From: an uncultured Azospirillum sp.
GTDB lineage: Bacteria > Pseudomonadota > Alphaproteobacteria > RF32 > CAG-239
Assembly: GCA_900538765.1 (NCBI GenBank)
Contig: UQAB01000047.1
Location: forward strand, 1-6,096
Reading direction: 5' to 3'
DNA length: 6,096 bases
Position 1 is the first letter of the stretch. Each line of letters starts with the position of its first letter. Under the pieces are notes generated by a model. It saw nothing but the letters and a program-made list of their open reading frames with translations. It did no database searches and was not told the DNA's origin. Of the stretch, positions 1 through 5,547 are shown one piece after another. The position numbers and the translations under genes are program-made.

Positions 1-78
1 GTCATCACAAGGATACTATAACATAAAAATTTCTACTGTTCAATCATTAATTTTAATAAGAAGAGAGAAAAATGACAC

Positions 79-110
79 AAAAAACCTCCGAAAAATCGGA
101 GGCAGTTTTT
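79..110. terminator. Bidirectional rho-independent terminator downstream of lexA
   Basis: A perfect 7-bp stem CCTCCGA (85-91) and TCGGAGG (96-102) encloses an AAAA loop. Six A residues lie on its left (79-84) and a T run (105-110) on its right, so it has a U-tract in both directions. It sits about 14 bp past the lexA stop codon and would end lexA transcription on the minus strand. The symmetry suggests a plus-strand gene may end to the left, outside the window. Positions 1-78 show no coding signal that I can support. Confidence 0.85.
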
Positions 111-123
111 TATAAAATATTGT

Positions 124-780
124 TTAGTGGTATGTTCTCATCAAACCGGCCAAAATTCCCTGAACTTTTACCCTGCTGGCCGGCAGACGGCGGGTTTCAT
201 AGTCTTTGTTCATCGGAATAAGCAAAATGTCATTTCCTTCATGTTTAAAAATTTTCAGCGTTGCTTCGCTGTCATCAACCAAAGCAACGACAATATCGCC
301 GTTATTGGCATTTTCTGTCCGGCGAATAATGACAGTATCTCCGTCAAATATACCGCCCTCAATCATGGATTCTCCTTCAATAGTCAAGGCATAAAACTGT
401 CCGCGGCTGACCATTTCAAAAGGTACGGAAACATTTTCTGTTTCATTGGCAATAGCCTCAATCGGCGTTCCTGCTGCGATTTTCCCATATAGAGGAATTT
501 GTGCGGCGCTGTTTTGCAAGGCTATTTCCCGTTTTTTTTCTTCTTCAATAATTGCCTTAGGCTTGAATTTCGGAAGTTTCATAACTTCCAAGGCTCTGGC
601 TTTGTGCGGCAGTTTACGGATAAATTCTCTTTCTTCCAGAGCCGTAATAAGCGCATGAATACCTGATTTTGATTTCAGGCCGACGGCATCTTTCATTTCA
701 TCAAAAGAAGGAGAGCAGCCGGTTTCTTTCAAAACCTTATTAATAAACATCAACAACTTATATTGCTTTTCCGTAAGCAT
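124..780 (-). CDS. lexA: LexA, SOS-response transcriptional repressor and self-cleaving S24 peptidase
   Basis: LexA is a cytoplasmic repressor of DNA-damage genes. Contact with RecA filaments triggers its self-cleavage. The 218-residue product has a winged-helix DNA-binding domain (about 1-66, recognition region near 28-46 with SKSGIH), a linker rich in Lys and Glu (about 70-92), and a C-terminal S24 peptidase domain. The cleavage bond is Ala103-Gly104 (GKIAAGTP), the catalytic serine is Ser138 in GESMIEGG, and the general-base lysine is Lys176 in ATLKIFK. All are intact, so the repressor should be cleavable. I chose the ATG at 778-780 because GGAG (787-790) lies 6 bases upstream and family members begin MLT. 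A longer frame from an ATG at 808-810 adds ten residues (MFYFYFTEIF) that the family lacks. The gene has its own promoter overlapped by an alphaproteobacterial SOS box, so it is autoregulated. Confidence 0.97.
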   Translation of the reverse strand: MLTEKQYKLLMFINKVLKETGCSPSFDEMKDAVGLKSKSGIHALITALEEREFIRKLPHKARALEVMKLPKFKPKAIIEEEKKREIALQNSAAQIPLYGKIAAGTPIEAIANETENVSVPFEMVSRGQFYALTIEGESMIEGGIFDGDTVIIRRTENANNGDIVVALVDDSEATLKIFKHEGNDILLIPMNKDYETRRLPASRVKVQGILAGLMRTYH

Positions 781-786
781 GAATAT

Positions 787-790
787 CTCC
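787..790 (-). promoter_or_regulatory. lexA ribosome binding site
   Basis: GGAG on the minus strand, 6 bases before the ATG at 778-780. It decides the lexA start: the upstream in-frame ATG at 808-810 has no comparable purine-rich site and lies inside the operator repeat. Confidence 0.75.
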
Positions 791-798
791 GTAAAATA

Positions 799-833
799 AA
801 AGTAGAACATCTATTCTGTAAATGTTCTACTTT
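799..833. repeat. 12-bp perfect inverted repeat in the lexA promoter and leader
   Basis: AAAGTAGAACAT (799-810) and ATGTTCTACTTT (822-833) are exact reverse complements around an 11-base centre. The right arm contains one GTTC half-site of the SOS box, and the left arm carries the same half-site inverted. A transcript coming from the upstream minus-strand gene could fold it into a 12-bp hairpin followed by TATTTTA, resembling a weak terminator. The native lexA transcript, starting near 817, would lack the first arm. Whether it works as operator, hairpin or both cannot be told from sequence. Confidence 0.6.
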
Positions 834-838
834 AGTTC
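824..838. promoter_or_regulatory. LexA-binding SOS box (alphaproteobacterial GTTC-N7-GTTC)
   Basis: GTTC at 824-827 and GTTC at 835-838 are separated by exactly seven bases, a perfect match to the alphaproteobacterial SOS box. It covers the -10 and part of the spacer of the lexA promoter, so bound LexA would block RNA polymerase. A third, imperfect half-site ATTC (813-816) continues the same 11-base spacing on the downstream side. Confidence 0.88.
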
Positions 839-852
839 TGACTGTAAGTCAA
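824..852 (-). promoter_or_regulatory. lexA promoter
   Basis: On the minus strand the -35 is TTGACT (852-847), followed by a 17-bp spacer and a -10 TAGAAC (829-824). Transcription should start near 817, giving a leader of about 37 bases. The -10 and much of the spacer lie within the SOS box, the arrangement expected of a LexA-repressed promoter. The -10 matches consensus at only 4 of 6 positions. Confidence 0.6.
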
Positions 853-860
853 GGATTATA

Positions 861-1988
861 TTATCTTCCCCGCGTTTTTTTTAAGCGAACGGCTTGAGCC
901 AGGTGGTTTTTGCTTTGTTGGTTTTCTATGACAACAGGGGGCAGGCGCTTCACCTCGGCCTTATCTGTCTTGGCAATATTACTTGCCAAAGTCTGTTTTT
1001 GCAACTCAAGTTTCTTTAGGCGAACTTCTCGTTTAGCCTCTTCTATTTTTTTGCGCGTTTCAGCTTGAGCCATTGTAAACCAGGTGACATTTTCGTCATG
1101 TTTGGGTTTTGCTTGTGAAACCAGAGCGGCAAATTGTGCATCTTTCCAGCGTATGCTTTTATCTTCAAGAATAGAGCTTGCCTTTTCAGCCAAATCCGTA
1201 TGTCTGCCTTTTACCAAAACAGTCACAAAATCCTTTGAATTTAATGATTTTTCATCGCCATCATGCTCTTTGACATAAGAAATTATTTTGTTGGCAATTT
1301 TGGTTCTCCAGGACGGCAGCTCGACCATCAGCTGATGCATACAGGACAAAATAGCGGGATGCAGCTTTTTTATGTTGACGTTAACGTCGGATTTGTTGAT
1401 TAAATCCTGTACGGCCTTAAAGTTTTCAGGGCTGTAGACTTCCGTCATATAGCCTTCCTGGCTGAGGATCATTTCATGTTCAAATTTTTTTGCCGTATTT
1501 TGCCAGTTTGCTTTGCCGATTCCGCCGATTTTCAACATGGCATAAACGTTTTTAAATTCTTCTTTGCCTTCCATCCATTTGAGATATTTCAGAGCATGCC
1601 CCGGGCTCATTTGATTAATGCCGCGGTAGTTTCCCTTGTCGTTCCATGTTCCGGCCGAATTAATTTTTTTGCCTTGTCCGGCGCCGCGCGTTTCATAGGT
1701 TGAAGCCAACCAGCAAGGTGAACCGTTGCAGATTTCATTATAAAATTTTCCGGGATATGCTTTTTTGAGCACAGTCAGGTTTACCGTTTTATGGTCATTG
1801 ACGGTTTCATTTTTTGCCAAAGTCTCGGTTCTGGCAGATTTTTCGTTTACATCCGAACCTGTCGTATTTTCCGCAGCCGTAATATTCAGGCTGTTGGATA
1901 ACAGCACTGCCGCCGGCGCGTAAGTTTTAACTTTCCCCCATATTTTTTGCCACAATTTTGTGGATTCTGTTTTCTTTTTCTCTTTCAT
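861..1988 (-). CDS. Probable exported protein with a lysozyme-like (murein-cleaving) domain
   Basis: 375 residues, not recognised as a named gene. The N-terminus is basic (about 1-21), followed by a short apolar stretch (about 22-39) ending in ITAAEN, a weak signal-peptide candidate. A Cys87/Cys92 pair (EICNGSPCW) fits an oxidising compartment. Residues 93-138 contain LASTYETRGAG, NSAGTWND, YRGINQMS and YLKWM. This order (YE, small-residue SAG, GxxQ) resembles lysozyme-fold domains seen in some phage and VgrG-associated cell-wall hydrolases, making Glu99 the candidate catalytic acid and Gln126 the conserved glutamine. Residues 161-239 (W, KFEHEM, Q, YSPENF, then a helix) also follow that pattern. 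The C-terminal part (about 305-335) is a charged, possibly coiled-coil helix with a basic tail. It lies directly upstream of lexA, 80 bp apart. Export and enzymatic activity are inferences. The start has only a distant purine-rich site about 13 bases upstream. Confidence 0.5.
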   Translation of the reverse strand: MKEKKKTESTKLWQKIWGKVKTYAPAAVLLSNSLNITAAENTTGSDVNEKSARTETLAKNETVNDHKTVNLTVLKKAYPGKFYNEICNGSPCWLASTYETRGAGQGKKINSAGTWNDKGNYRGINQMSPGHALKYLKWMEGKEEFKNVYAMLKIGGIGKANWQNTAKKFEHEMILSQEGYMTEVYSPENFKAVQDLINKSDVNVNIKKLHPAILSCMHQLMVELPSWRTKIANKIISYVKEHDGDEKSLNSKDFVTVLVKGRHTDLAEKASSILEDKSIRWKDAQFAALVSQAKPKHDENVTWFTMAQAETRKKIEEAKREVRLKKLELQKQTLASNIAKTDKAEVKRLPPVVIENQQSKNHLAQAVRLKKTRGR

Positions 1989-2037
1989 TGGTTTTATATT
2001 TCTCTTTCCGAATCATTTTTCTCTTAATTTACAAGCC

Positions 2038-2066
2038 ATTATAGTGCTTTTTTAAATCGAAATAAA
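2038..2066 (-). promoter_or_regulatory. Probable promoter of the lysozyme-like gene
   Basis: The minus strand has a perfect -10 TATAAT (2043-2038) with a weak AT-rich -35 region (TTTATT, about 2066-2061) 17 bp upstream. Transcription would start near 2031, leaving a leader of about 43 bases before the ATG at 1988. The -35 is poor, so an activator or an extended contact may be needed. Confidence 0.45.
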
Positions 2067-2076
2067 GCACTTTTTT
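2043..2076 (+). repeat. Inverted repeat with T tract in the divergent intergenic region
   Basis: AGTGCTTT (2043-2050) pairs with AAAGCACT (2064-2071). The stem can extend by three A-T pairs if T2063 is bulged, and T2071-2076 follow on the plus strand. In shape it is a plus-strand intrinsic terminator, yet no plus-strand gene lies to its left. It also occupies the spacer and -35 zone of the minus-strand promoter, so it could be an operator, or a stop for antisense transcription. It ends about 20 bp before the lysS -35. Confidence 0.5.
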
Positions 2077-2096
2077 ACGAAAAACATAATTATTTA

Positions 2097-2124
2097 TTGA
2101 AAAATTATTTGAGTCGTTTATAGT
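2097..2124 (+). promoter_or_regulatory. lysS promoter
   Basis: -35 TTGAAA (2097-2102), a 16-bp spacer, and -10 TATAGT (2119-2124); each hexamer matches the sigma-70 consensus at 5 of 6 positions. Start near 2131, with a leader of about 37 bases. No T-box, riboswitch or leader peptide is visible in that leader. Confidence 0.6.
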
Positions 2125-2167
2125 CTTTGCCTAGATAACAGACAAACAATAAAAATGGAAGAAAAAA

Positions 2168-3640
2168 ATGACTGCTGAAAGTACAATTCACCGCGATTCC
2201 CGCCTGGCTAAACTGCATACTTTGGAAGACAGGGGATATAATCCGTATCCTTATCGCTTCAAACCGGATTCTTTTGCTGCGGATTTGCAGGAAAAATATA
2301 AGGATTTGGAAGCAGGTGTCGATACGGAAGACCGGGTCACCGTCGCCGGGCGCGCCATGGCGGTTCGCAACAGCGGCATGTTTATTGATCTGAAAGATGT
2401 CAGCGGCAAAATTCAGGCTTTCTGCCATAAAAATCATTTGAGCGAAGACGATCTTGCCGTGTTGAAATGTCTGGATGTCGGCGATATCGTCGGTATTTCC
2501 GGTTATGTCAGAAGAACGCCGCGCGGCGAACTTTCTATTGCTGCCGAAAAATTTGACATCATATCAAAATCTTTACAGCCGCTGCCGGAAAAATTTCATG
2601 GGCTGACGGATATTGACGCCCGCTATCGCCAGCGTTATGTCGATTTTATCATGAATGACGATTCTCGGGAAATCTTCCGCAAGCGCTGCCGGATAACTTC
2701 AGCTGTTCGCCGTTATTTTGAAGATAACGGTTTTCTGGAGGTCGAAACGCCGATGCTGCACCCGATTATGGGTGGCGCCAGTGCCAAACCCTTTATTACG
2801 CACCACAATACGCTGGACATGGATTTGTACTTGCGTATTGCGCCTGAATTGTATTTGAAGCGTCTGGTCGTCGGCGGCTTTGACCGTGTTTTTGAAATCG
2901 GCCGCAATTTCCGCAATGAAGGAATTGACAAGAGCCATAACCCCGAATTTACGGCTTTGGAAGCCTATCAGGCTTATGCCGATTATAACGATATGGCCGA
3001 ACTTATTCCGAACCTGATTAGGTTCGTGGCGGAAAAAGTCCTTGGTACAACGATTATTACTGTCGGCGAACACGAAATCGACTTGGCTAAGCCTTGGGTT
3101 AAAAAGTCTATGATTGAATTGGTCAAGGAATATGCCGGTGTTGACTTTATGGAGGCAAAAGACCTTGAAGAAGCTAAAATTATGGCTAAGTCAGCCGGTG
3201 TCGACGCCTCGGATTGCATTTCCTGGGGTAAGGTCGTATCAGAAGTCTTTGACGCCAAAGTTGAAGCGCATCTCATTCAGCCGACCTTGGTTATGGATAT
3301 GCCGCGCGATATTTCGCCGCTGGCTAAAACACATCGTGATAATCCGCGTCTGGTCGAACATTTTGATGCCTATATTGCTGGCATGGAAATGGGTTGCGCT
3401 TATTCTGAATTGTCTAACCCGCTGGAACAGCGTGCCCGTTTTGAAGCGCAGTGTGCCGACCGTGAAGCTGGTGATGATGAAGCGCAGATGCTTGATGAAG
3501 ATTTTGTCAATGCGCTTGAAAACGGTTTTCCGCCGTCAGGGGGGATGGGCATGGGGATTGACCGACTGGCCATTCTCCTGACCGGTGCTGAAACTATTCG
3601 CGATGTGATTGCTTTTCCGACACTGCGTAAGAGAGATTAA
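2168..3640 (+). CDS. lysS: Lysyl-tRNA synthetase, class II
   Basis: This enzyme charges tRNA-Lys with lysine using ATP, in the cytoplasm. The 490 residues comprise an N-terminal OB-fold anticodon-binding domain (about 57-131, with VAGRAM and GDIVGISGYVRR) and a class II catalytic core. Motif 1 ends in GFLEVETPML (188-197). Motif 2 spans about 245-262 and includes FRNEGIDKSHNPEFT, with the HNPEFT typical of LysRS. Motif 3 is GGMGMGIDRL (458-467). The length is close to the 505 residues of E. coli LysRS, and nothing appears truncated. GGAAG (2157-2161) lies 6 bases before the ATG. It is the class II form, whereas many alphaproteobacteria use the unrelated class I enzyme (lysK). A deacetylase gene follows after 3 bases, probably on the same transcript. 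Confidence 0.97.
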   Translation: MTAESTIHRDSRLAKLHTLEDRGYNPYPYRFKPDSFAADLQEKYKDLEAGVDTEDRVTVAGRAMAVRNSGMFIDLKDVSGKIQAFCHKNHLSEDDLAVLKCLDVGDIVGISGYVRRTPRGELSIAAEKFDIISKSLQPLPEKFHGLTDIDARYRQRYVDFIMNDDSREIFRKRCRITSAVRRYFEDNGFLEVETPMLHPIMGGASAKPFITHHNTLDMDLYLRIAPELYLKRLVVGGFDRVFEIGRNFRNEGIDKSHNPEFTALEAYQAYADYNDMAELIPNLIRFVAEKVLGTTIITVGEHEIDLAKPWVKKSMIELVKEYAGVDFMEAKDLEEAKIMAKSAGVDASDCISWGKVVSEVFDAKVEAHLIQPTLVMDMPRDISPLAKTHRDNPRLVEHFDAYIAGMEMGCAYSELSNPLEQRARFEAQCADREAGDDEAQMLDEDFVNALENGFPPSGGMGMGIDRLAILLTGAETIRDVIAFPTLRKRD

Positions 3641-3643
3641 TCC

Positions 3644-4927
3644 TTGCCTGAAAACAACAGTAAAAAGAAAAAACAAGCCCAAGTCGCTGCCGATGGACAC
3701 ATCCGTTCCGGAAAGCATAAAAATTTCTGGGGTTGGCGTCTTGGCTTTGCTTTCTTTTTGCTGTTGTTTTTGTTTTATGCCTGTCATCCGCTGATTTTTT
3801 CTCAGAAACCTGCTATTTATTATGATAACGGGGCAGGGGAGGTCTATGAAAGTTATGATGAAGCTGATAGTCTGTCCATGACTGCGGATTCAGCTCCTGA
3901 AAAACAGCTTGAAATTATTCCCGCCGCTTATCTTTCCGCACATGAATACAAACTGGTTGAAGCGTGTCTGAGCCATGATTTGACATCCTGTTTCAATTAC
4001 AGCTATCCTGAAGGGTTTGTCAAAACGGACAACGGCATGTCAACCGCAGATGATATTGCATATTTGCTGGAGGCGTTGGAAAGCGTTGAAGATACCGATA
4101 TCGAAAACGCTGATGAAGACAGTTACAAGCTTTATGAAGAAACACTGCCAGATAATATTATTGATGATGCCGATAAGAATAGCGAATTTGTGCATTATAA
4201 TCACAAAAACATCAAAGACATAAACATCGCCATTAAACATAAGCCTTTATATTTCGGCGAAACGCCGGTTATCGCCGTCGTTATTGACGATATGGGCGTT
4301 AATGTCGGGCGCAGCCGTGATATTATAAGGCTGAAAGCGCCGTTGACATCGTCTTTTCTGACTTATGGGCCGAAACTGCAAAATCAGATTGAAGCCGCGC
4401 GAGCAGCCGGACATGAAATTATGGCGCATGTGCCGATGGAACCGCACAAAAACCTGTACACGGCACCGGATGGCCTGACGATAAATATGGCTGATGATGT
4501 CCTGAAGAAAAATTTTGAAGTCATGTTGCAAAAATTCCCGGGTATCCGCGGTATTAATAATCATATGGGCAGTAAGTTTACTGAAAATGAGCAGAAAATG
4601 TCAGATATCATGCAGGTTCTTGCCCGGCATAAACTATTTTTCCTCGATTCGAAAACCACGCCAAAATCAGTTGGTGAAAAAACAGCCCGCCGTTTTGGTG
4701 TGGAATATGCGCACCGCCATGTTTTTCTGGATAATAACAATAATAAAGAATATATTATGAAACAACTGGCTCAGGCCGAACGGATTGCCCGCAAAAACGG
4801 TTACGCCGTAGCCATCGGACATCCCAAAAGCCAGACTTATGAAGCTTTAAAAACCTGGCTGCCGACTTTGCCGGAAAAGAATATAAAACTTGTGCACATG
4901 AGTGAAGTCGTTAAAGTCTTGAATTAA
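3644..4927 (+). CDS. Membrane-anchored divergent polysaccharide deacetylase (YibQ/DUF610 family)
   Basis: 427 residues. A basic N-terminus precedes one membrane segment (about 29-52, rich in Phe and Leu), then an acidic low-complexity linker (about 60-200), then a C-terminal divergent polysaccharide deacetylase domain (Polysacc_deac_2). Family landmarks are VIAVVIDDMG (209-218), HEIMAHVPMEP (257-267), GINNHMGS (303-310), FFLDSKT (332-338), HVFLDN (359-364) and AIGHP (390-394). The DD pair and the His residues are plausible metal or catalytic ligands, but the family's substrate is not firmly established. The domain should face the periplasm. The TTG at 3644 is preferred: the lysS stop is in the same frame just upstream, and the first internal ATG (residue 79) would discard the membrane anchor. 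The ribosome site (AGAGAG near 3630-3635) is weak, so translation probably relies on coupling to lysS, with which it likely shares a transcript. Confidence 0.88.
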   Translation: MPENNSKKKKQAQVAADGHIRSGKHKNFWGWRLGFAFFLLLFLFYACHPLIFSQKPAIYYDNGAGEVYESYDEADSLSMTADSAPEKQLEIIPAAYLSAHEYKLVEACLSHDLTSCFNYSYPEGFVKTDNGMSTADDIAYLLEALESVEDTDIENADEDSYKLYEETLPDNIIDDADKNSEFVHYNHKNIKDINIAIKHKPLYFGETPVIAVVIDDMGVNVGRSRDIIRLKAPLTSSFLTYGPKLQNQIEAARAAGHEIMAHVPMEPHKNLYTAPDGLTINMADDVLKKNFEVMLQKFPGIRGINNHMGSKFTENEQKMSDIMQVLARHKLFFLDSKTTPKSVGEKTARRFGVEYAHRHVFLDNNNNKEYIMKQLAQAERIARKNGYAVAIGHPKSQTYEALKTWLPTLPEKNIKLVHMSEVVKVLN

Positions 4928-4932
4928 GATTA

Positions 4933-4961
4933 TTGAAATCCGTTTTTTCCGCCCTTACATA
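4933..4961 (+). promoter_or_regulatory. Probable tpx promoter
   Basis: -35 TTGAAA (4933-4938), a 17-bp spacer, and -10 TACATA (4956-4961), starting just past the deacetylase stop. No terminator hairpin lies between the two genes, so readthrough from lysS and the deacetylase may add to expression. No OxyR or other peroxide-regulator site could be recognised by eye. Confidence 0.45.
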
Positions 4962-4997
4962 TAAAGACAGAACAAAACATCAGAAAAGGAATACAAA

Positions 4998-5486
4998 ATG
5001 CAGATAACAATGAAAGGCACCCCCATAAAGCTCAAAGGCAAAATGTTAAAAGCTGGCGATAAATTTCCTGATTTTACGCTGACAGACAATTCTTTGGGAA
5101 CGGTTTCGTCAAAGGACTTGGGCGGATTACGCGTTTTTCTTGCCGTTCCGTCTTTGGATACCGGAATCTGCGATATGGAAGTCAGAACATTCAATAAAAA
5201 AGCGGCGGAAATAAAAGGAACGCGTATTTATGCCGTCAGCATGGACTTGCCGTTTGCGCAGGCCAGATGGTGCGGAGCAGCCGGTGTCGAGGCTGTCAAA
5301 ACCTTGTCGGATTATCAGAAACGCGAGTTTGGTTTGGCAACGGGAACATTAATTGAAGGTCTGGAACTTTTAACCCGTGCGATTTTTGTGGTTGATGAAA
5401 ATAACATTGTCAAATATGTCGAATATGTTCCCGAGGTCAGCAGCCACCCGGATTATGACGCTGTCTATAAGGTCTTGTCAGCGTAA
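4998..5486 (+). CDS. tpx: Thiol peroxidase (Tpx, atypical 2-Cys peroxiredoxin)
   Basis: Tpx reduces hydrogen peroxide and organic hydroperoxides using a thiol pair that thioredoxin recycles. The product is 162 residues, near the 168 of E. coli Tpx. The peroxidatic site is SLDTGICDMEVRTFN (52-66), with Thr55 and Cys58. The resolving cysteine is Cys92 in FAQARWCGAAG, and the active-site Arg127 lies in LTRAIFVVDE. VPEVSSHPDYDA near the end is also typical. Gly56 replaces the proline of the E. coli SLDTPVC motif, which I regard as a common variant. AAGGA (4986-4990) sits 7 bases before the chosen ATG. A second in-frame ATG at residue 5 is less well placed. No signal peptide is present, so it is cytoplasmic here. 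It ends at a terminator shared with the convergent neighbour. Confidence 0.96.
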   Translation: MQITMKGTPIKLKGKMLKAGDKFPDFTLTDNSLGTVSSKDLGGLRVFLAVPSLDTGICDMEVRTFNKKAAEIKGTRIYAVSMDLPFAQARWCGAAGVEAVKTLSDYQKREFGLATGTLIEGLELLTRAIFVVDENNIVKYVEYVPEVSSHPDYDAVYKVLSA

Positions 5487-5499
5487 TAAGTTTTGCATA

Positions 5500-5528
5500 A
5501 AAACAGCCGGTAAATTTCCGGCTGTTTT
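5500..5528. terminator. Bidirectional rho-independent terminator between tpx and the Cys-rich gene
   Basis: AAAACAGCCGG (5500-5510) and CCGGCTGTTTT (5518-5528) are perfect 11-bp complements around a 7-base loop. The A and T ends give a U-tract on both strands. It begins 13 bp after the tpx stop and lies about 20 bp from the stop of the convergent minus-strand gene, so it serves both. Confidence 0.93.
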
Positions 5529-5547
5529 ATAATTTTAATCAAATATT

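Noticed and set aside
73..168. A short plus-strand ORF from an ATG at 73, preceded by a purine-rich AAGAGAG.
   Set aside because: It runs through the terminator hairpin and into the antisense of the lexA 3' end. Its codons are explained by those elements and the peptide (about 31 residues) has no recognisable feature.
781..810. An upstream ATG (808-810) that would lengthen LexA by ten residues.
   Set aside because: It has no good ribosome site, lies inside the operator palindrome only a few bases after the predicted transcription start, and the added residues are not typical of LexA. The ATG at 778-780 has GGAG at the right distance.
2155..2178. A seven-codon ORF overlapping the lysS start, a possible regulatory uORF.
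   Set aside because: Its ATG overlaps the lysS ribosome binding site and has no site of its own. It has no lysine-rich attenuator character and probably arises by chance from the A-rich leader.
2999..3013. A perfect GAAC-N7-GAAC (SOS-box-like) sequence inside lysS.
   Set aside because: It lies deep in a well-conserved coding region, far from any promoter, and an eight-base match of this kind can occur by chance. The bases are explained by the codons for Glu-Leu-Ile-Pro-Asn.
3114..3581. A 155-codon open frame overlapping lysS on the same strand.
   Set aside because: It is an out-of-frame shadow of lysS with no ribosome site or domain, and lysS is intact across the whole span.
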